From a virus: a DNA stretch of 31,848 bases. This document shows positions 29,788-31,848 of this stretch, in pieces. A program made the translations under genes and the position numbers. The notes beneath the pieces are model-generated. The model did no database searches and had not been told where the DNA came from. It was given only the letters and a program-made list of their open reading frames with translations. The stretch lies in IMG/VR virus record IMGVR_UViG_3300045935_000011, positions 1-31,848 of that record; one strand, written 5' to 3'. Position 1 is the first letter of the stretch. The number at the start of each line of letters is the position of its first letter.

Positions 29788-29920
29788 TGCTGACTCCTTG
29801 CACAAATAAACTAGCAACCTGATACGCGGTTGCAACCGTAGTGCCGTAGAGTAGGCACAAATCCTTTACGAATTCTGCAATTTCCTTTTCCGTAGGGCGC
29901 GGCGGGATGTCGTTTTTCAC
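29726..29920 (-). CDS. 64-residue protein overlapping the VWA start
   Basis: A frame starting at a GTG (29920) that overlaps the TGA of the Cys-rich gene as GTGA, with GGAG upstream. It runs 62 bases into the VWA gene in another frame. The first 45 residues look genuine (KNDIPPRPTEKEIAEFVKDL, then CLLYGTTVATAYQVASLFVQ), with a helical profile; the final part after GVSNEKHDLYDSG lies in the overlap and is less protein-like. I recognise no family. The coupled start is the best evidence. Confidence 0.5.
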   Translation of the reverse strand: MKNDIPPRPTEKEIAEFVKDLCLLYGTTVATAYQVASLFVQGVSNEKHDLYDSGSQRIDGRTRE

Positions 29921-30123
29921 CCGCGACGCTCCGGTTTTGGTTTCCAGCGCATCGGTATGAAGTGGCACTCGTAGAACGGGGAGCAAAACTCATAGGGCCG
30001 CATCAAATCGCAGTGCAGCCAGCCCGCAGCGTGCAGGACGCCGCTCGCGTCGTCAGCCGGGCGGGCCATCGAGCAAGTGCCGCACCGCTCGGGCGGCAGT
30101 TCAGGCGTGGTCGGGTTGGTCAT
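29917..30123 (-). CDS. Small Cys-rich protein (68 aa), probable zinc binder
   Basis: A 68-residue protein starting at the ATG at 30123, which overlaps the TGA of the upstream gene (ATGA). It reads TTPELPPERCGTCSMARPAD, then GWLHCDLMRPYEFCSPFYEC and ends HFIPMRWKPKPERRG. The spacing C-x-x-C ... C ... C-x-x-x-x-x-C-x-F-x-P resembles small phage zinc proteins with a W-x-x-C and C-x-F-x-P ending. It precedes the 64-residue gene with a GTGA overlap. No catalytic motif is visible, so a structural or regulatory zinc protein is likely. Confidence 0.6.
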   Translation of the reverse strand: MTNPTTPELPPERCGTCSMARPADDASGVLHAAGWLHCDLMRPYEFCSPFYECHFIPMRWKPKPERRG

Positions 30124-30317
30124 TCCTCGTCCCCAAAACACTGCACGCCAAAAAAATCAGCCGCGCACCGATCGCAGAAAGCCGCGCCGATCCTGCCGCC
30201 TTGCTGAAATAATCGCAACGGACAGCCGTCCTCAGGCAGCGCCGCGTTGCAGTACGAACAGGTGTCCTCGGTGAACTCGCACCACCGAATCCGCGCCGGA
30301 TCGCCAGTGAAATTCAT
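30120..30317 (-). CDS. Small Cys-rich protein (65 aa), probable zinc binder
   Basis: A 65-residue protein starting at the ATG at 30317, again in ATGA overlap with the gene before. It reads MNFTGDPARIRWCEFTEDTC, then SYCNAALPEDGCPLRLFQQG and ends AAFCDRCAADFFGVQCFGDEE. Two CxxC pairs (TCSYC and FCDRC) plus further cysteines fit a compact zinc ribbon. A longer frame to 30566 crosses the HTH gene and was rejected. It is the second gene of the leftward early operon. Confidence 0.6.
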   Translation of the reverse strand: MNFTGDPARIRWCEFTEDTCSYCNAALPEDGCPLRLFQQGGRIGAAFCDRCAADFFGVQCFGDEE

Positions 30318-30505
30318 GCCGGTTTCGGCCCGCGCTTGAATAGCTGCGGGTATTTGGCTGAATTCGGCACGAACCAATCGCGCCCGACCTTTATCGCACC
30401 CTTGATGCGCCCCTTGCGGCAGAGCACGCGCACCCAGATTTGCGACACACTCCACTGAGCCGCAGCCTGCGCTGTAGATTGCATTTTTGTTGGGTCCATG
30501 CGCAT
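30314..30505 (-). CDS. Excisionase/MerR-type helix-turn-helix DNA-binding protein
   Basis: A 63-residue basic protein starting at the ATG at 30505 (a second ATG is at 30499). The pattern MQSTAQAAAQWSVSQIWVRV, then LCRKGRIKGAIKVGRDWFVP, is the HTH_17-type winged helix of excisionase and MerR-like proteins (S-T-x-x-A-A-x-x-x-x-V-S-x-x-x-V-x-x-L-C-R-x-G-R-I-x-G-A-x-K-V-G-R-x-W-x-I/V-P). It is the first gene of the leftward early operon, adjacent to a divergent promoter region, so it may regulate that region. No integrase is visible, so an excision role cannot be claimed. Confidence 0.7.
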   Translation of the reverse strand: MRMDPTKMQSTAQAAAQWSVSQIWVRVLCRKGRIKGAIKVGRDWFVPNSAKYPQLFKRGPKPA

Positions 30506-30612
30506 AATCTAATCTAATACCGCAGCGGATGCAAATATATCTTGCAATTTGTATCGCAGCGTGCAATAGTTAATCCCAGGCGATGGAATTTTAACGCACA
30601 CGGAGAATGGAA
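30506..30612. promoter_or_regulatory. Divergent intergenic region of the early operons
   Basis: This AT-rich 107-base gap separates leftward and rightward early genes and must hold promoters for both. Leftward, TTGCAT and TAGATT are separated by 17 bases just before the ATG of the HTH gene, which would leave almost no leader. Two direct GCAA/TTGCAA words (near 30533 and 30541) and GTGCAA (near 30562) occur in it. Rightward, CGGAG lies seven bases before the ATG at 30613. The boxes are weak matches; the divergent layout is the main support. Confidence 0.4.
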
Positions 30613-31194
30613 ATGATCGAAGCGAACATTATCAATGAACAATTCGCGCAAACCATGGCGGCACGCACGGATGAGCGGTGCGGATTTTGCTACCCGCGCG
30701 AACATGGCCTGAACGGGGAAGTTAGACGCGAATGGTCGCCGACTTGGAATATGTTTATAAACTTCTGCCGCAAGCATTCGCCCGCACAAAATATGCATGC
30801 ACCAAGTTGCGCGTCGCTGCGCACACCGCATCGGGAACATTGGCCGAGGGAACGGTGCGACTGCGGTCTGATTTTAACGCGAGAGAGGGAGGGATGGAAA
30901 ATGAGTCACACGCCTGGACAGTGGGAAGCCGAGCACGAGCAGTGCGATCCAAAACCGTCTCCAGATGATCCAGGTTTCTTTGCCATTAATGCGCCGATTC
31001 TCAGGTACGGCCCCGTTGCAGACACGATGAATCGCGATCATTGTATCAGCCCAGATGAAGATCGAGCCAACGCTATGCTGATTGCCGCCGCGCCTGATCT
31101 GCTGGAGTGCCTGCAATGGCTGGATCGTAAAGGCGGACTCGGACTAGATGTGCATGACGAGATTAGCCGTGTAATCGAAAAGGCGACGAAATGA
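30613..31194 (+). CDS. Cys-rich N-terminal segment joined in frame to the HTPGxW protein (alternative long gene)
   Basis: With CGGAG seven bases before the ATG at 30613, an open frame of 193 residues runs to 31194. The first 96 residues contain C-G-F-C, and later CRKHSP, PSCASL and RCDCGL, spaced like a possible zinc protein, and the phrase WSPTWNMFINFC. They are not of a family I recognise. The last 97 residues are the HTPGxW protein described separately. Either this is a genuine fusion, or the first segment is a small gene whose stop was lost, with the second part made from its own start. I list both readings; only one need be correct. Confidence 0.4.
   Translation: MIEANIINEQFAQTMAARTDERCGFCYPREHGLNGEVRREWSPTWNMFINFCRKHSPAQNMHAPSCASLRTPHREHWPRERCDCGLILTREREGWKMSHTPGQWEAEHEQCDPKPSPDDPGFFAINAPILRYGPVADTMNRDHCISPDEDRANAMLIAAAPDLLECLQWLDRKGGLGLDVHDEISRVIEKATK
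30901..31194 (+). CDS. HTPGxW family phage protein (97 aa)
   Basis: Using the inner ATG at 30901, with GAGGGAGGG upstream, the product starts MSHTPGQWEAEHEQCDPKPS and ends with ANAMLIAAAPDLLECLQWLD plus a short helix. The start H-T-P-G-x-W and the later D-x-A-N-A-x-L-I-A-A-A-P-D-L-L-E motif are the two hallmarks of a very common small phage/prophage family of unknown function, which always begins at this HTPG segment. This favours the inner start. The stop overlaps the next gene as ATGA. Confidence 0.65.
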   Translation: MSHTPGQWEAEHEQCDPKPSPDDPGFFAINAPILRYGPVADTMNRDHCISPDEDRANAMLIAAAPDLLECLQWLDRKGGLGLDVHDEISRVIEKATK

Positions 31195-31397
31195 CTGAGC
31201 ACGATGCCGTCCCTATTGCCACGTCCGAGCTCGCCGAACTGCGCAGAGACGCAGAGAGATTCGCGTGGTGCCTGATAATTTTGACTGGCGCTGATTGCGA
31301 GGAAGCGAACGATAAAACGATGTTTATCGCCCACGCGCTTTTGAGCGGATTGGACGGCAGAGAGGCAATCGACGCGGCAATGCAGGCGAATAAGTGA
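31191..31397 (+). CDS. Small hypothetical phage protein (68 aa)
   Basis: A 68-residue protein whose ATG overlaps the TGA of the HTPGxW gene. It reads PIATSELAELRRDAERFAWC followed by a helical, slightly acidic C-terminal part (NDKTMFIAHALLSGLDGREA). The E-L-R-R-D-A-x-R-F/Y-x-W start is frequent in small early phage proteins next to HTPGxW genes. The function is unknown. It belongs to the rightward early operon. Confidence 0.6.
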   Translation: MTEHDAVPIATSELAELRRDAERFAWCLIILTGADCEEANDKTMFIAHALLSGLDGREAIDAAMQANK

Positions 31398-31428
31398 GAG
31401 TCAGGGAGGATTTTCTAGGAGGATGACC

Positions 31429-31593
31429 ATGCAATTTCGCCTCAGACTGGTAAAGCAAATCGAGCGCCCGGTTGATCCCCTGCCCCGCGCGGTGACGATG
31501 GAGGAAAAACGCGCGAGGGCGATTGCTTATTTGCGCGCGAGAGGGAAATATATTCTTGATCGGGGCTCCAAACCTCCGCGATGGAAAGCGTAA
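31429..31593 (+). CDS. Small basic protein (54 aa)
   Basis: A short gene with an excellent ribosome site: AGGAGG at 31417-31422, six bases before the ATG at 31429. An ATG at 31423 touches the ribosome site and is less likely. The product is basic: MQFRLRLVKQIERPVDPLPR, then a helix rich in Arg/Ala (KRARAIAYLRARGKYILD) and a GSKPPRWKA tail. The R-A-x-A-I-x-Y-L-R-A-R-G-K-Y-I-L phrase is a short repeat-like DNA- or RNA-binding type pattern seen in small phage proteins. The function is not known. Confidence 0.6.
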   Translation: MQFRLRLVKQIERPVDPLPRAVTMEEKRARAIAYLRARGKYILDRGSKPPRWKA

Positions 31594-31650
31594 CTGTGGG
31601 ACAACCGATTAAAAATTTAACCGGAAAACGATTTTTAGGGAGGGCCAGAA

Positions 31651-31848
31651 ATGAGGGAATGGCTTATTTGGTCGAATGAACATAACGCATGGTGGGGGCC
31701 GGAATGTTGCGGTTACCCGAGAGACATTGCCAGCGCCGGCAAGTACACACTGGGGCAAGCGATTAGCATTTGCACGAGTCGCGCTTGGATGCGGGGACAA
31801 GTGCCGCCGGAGACGATGATCCACGAATCGTGCATCCCGCACGTGTTT
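31651..31848 (+). CDS. Partial WLIWSNEH-family phage protein, runs off the right edge
   Basis: An open frame of 66 codons starts at the ATG at 31651 (preceded by GGGAGGG) and has no stop before the window end. The start MREWLIWSNEHNAWWGPECC is the conserved opening of a small phage protein family (W-L-I-W-S-N-E-H-x-x-W-W-x-P), followed by GYPRDIASAGKYTLGQAISI, which matches the later G-Y-x-x-x-I-x-x-A-G-x-Y-x-x-x-x-A-x-x-I part. The C-terminal residues PPETMIHESC agree with the usual P-x-E-x-M-x-x-E/P ending, so nearly the whole protein is present. The family has no known function. Confidence 0.7.
   Translation, partial: MREWLIWSNEHNAWWGPECCGYPRDIASAGKYTLGQAISICTSRAWMRGQVPPETMIHESCIPHVF

Noticed and set aside
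30314-30505. Excisionase of an integration module
   Set aside because: The fold is excisionase-like, but no integrase or attachment site is visible, so only a general DNA-binding role is claimed.
30732-30968. Rightward 78-codon frame overlapping the HTPGxW gene start
   Set aside because: It is out of frame with the recognised HTPG segment and lacks a ribosome site.
1-31848. tRNA genes, insertion sequences and long direct repeats
   Set aside because: None seen when reading both strands by eye; short or degenerate examples could be missed without a computed search.

Overview
The window is a stretch of a tailed double-stranded DNA phage (or prophage) genome. The best family evidence points to a podovirus built on the P22 head and tail-hub plan: a large P22-type portal, a P22-type coat protein preceded by a scaffold, and relatives of the gp4 and gp10 tail-accessory proteins, with no long-tail tape-measure or sheath genes. 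Many families present (HTPGxW proteins, WLIWSNEH proteins, the helicase-methyltransferase fusion) are familiar from phages of Proteobacteria, so a GC-rich proteobacterial host is the likeliest guess. No integrase, repressor, tRNA or host gene is visible, so lifestyle cannot be decided here.

Layout. From about 21.2 kb down to 1 nearly everything reads leftward and forms the late region. In transcription order it holds small terminase, large terminase, a short GNAT-like protein, portal, three small or lectin-like virion genes, scaffold, coat, two related small virion proteins, gp4-like, an ADP-ribosyltransferase-like protein, gp10-like, a small tail protein, three large Ala/Gly-rich probable DNA-ejection proteins, a fibre adaptor, an exported-looking fibre, then small membrane proteins with a holin-like protein and a partial gene at the left edge. 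Many neighbours overlap by 1-4 bases. Two rightward genes interrupt this block: an HNH/AP2 homing endonuclease beside coat, and a 46-residue membrane peptide between the fibre adaptor and an ejection gene.

The block from 21.2 to 22.0 kb holds a rightward Cys-rich gene, divergent from small terminase. It ends in a perfect 14-bp hairpin facing the converging replication operon.

From 30.5 down to 22.0 kb a leftward early/replication operon encodes, in order, an excisionase-type HTH protein, two small Cys-rich proteins, a short protein, a von Willebrand A protein, a winged helix protein, a C5 cytosine methyltransferase, a very small protein with a DnaA-C-like signature, a CHC2 primase zinc-finger protein, a RepA-type ATPase helicase, a 435-bp non-coding region, a helicase-DNA methyltransferase fusion, a zinc-ribbon protein and a RuvC-like nuclease. 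The non-coding region and the adjoining 3' part of the RepA-type gene carry twelve TGTGCA/TGCACA copies, seven of them in 101 bp with roughly helical spacing. This looks like an iteron or operator array and is the best candidate for a replication origin.

From 30.6 kb to the right edge a divergent rightward set of small early genes begins, the last one running off the window. The most interesting items are the repeat array next to the RepA-type helicase, the virion-region ART protein, the GNAT-like protein inside the packaging operon, and small genes hidden in overlaps and gaps.
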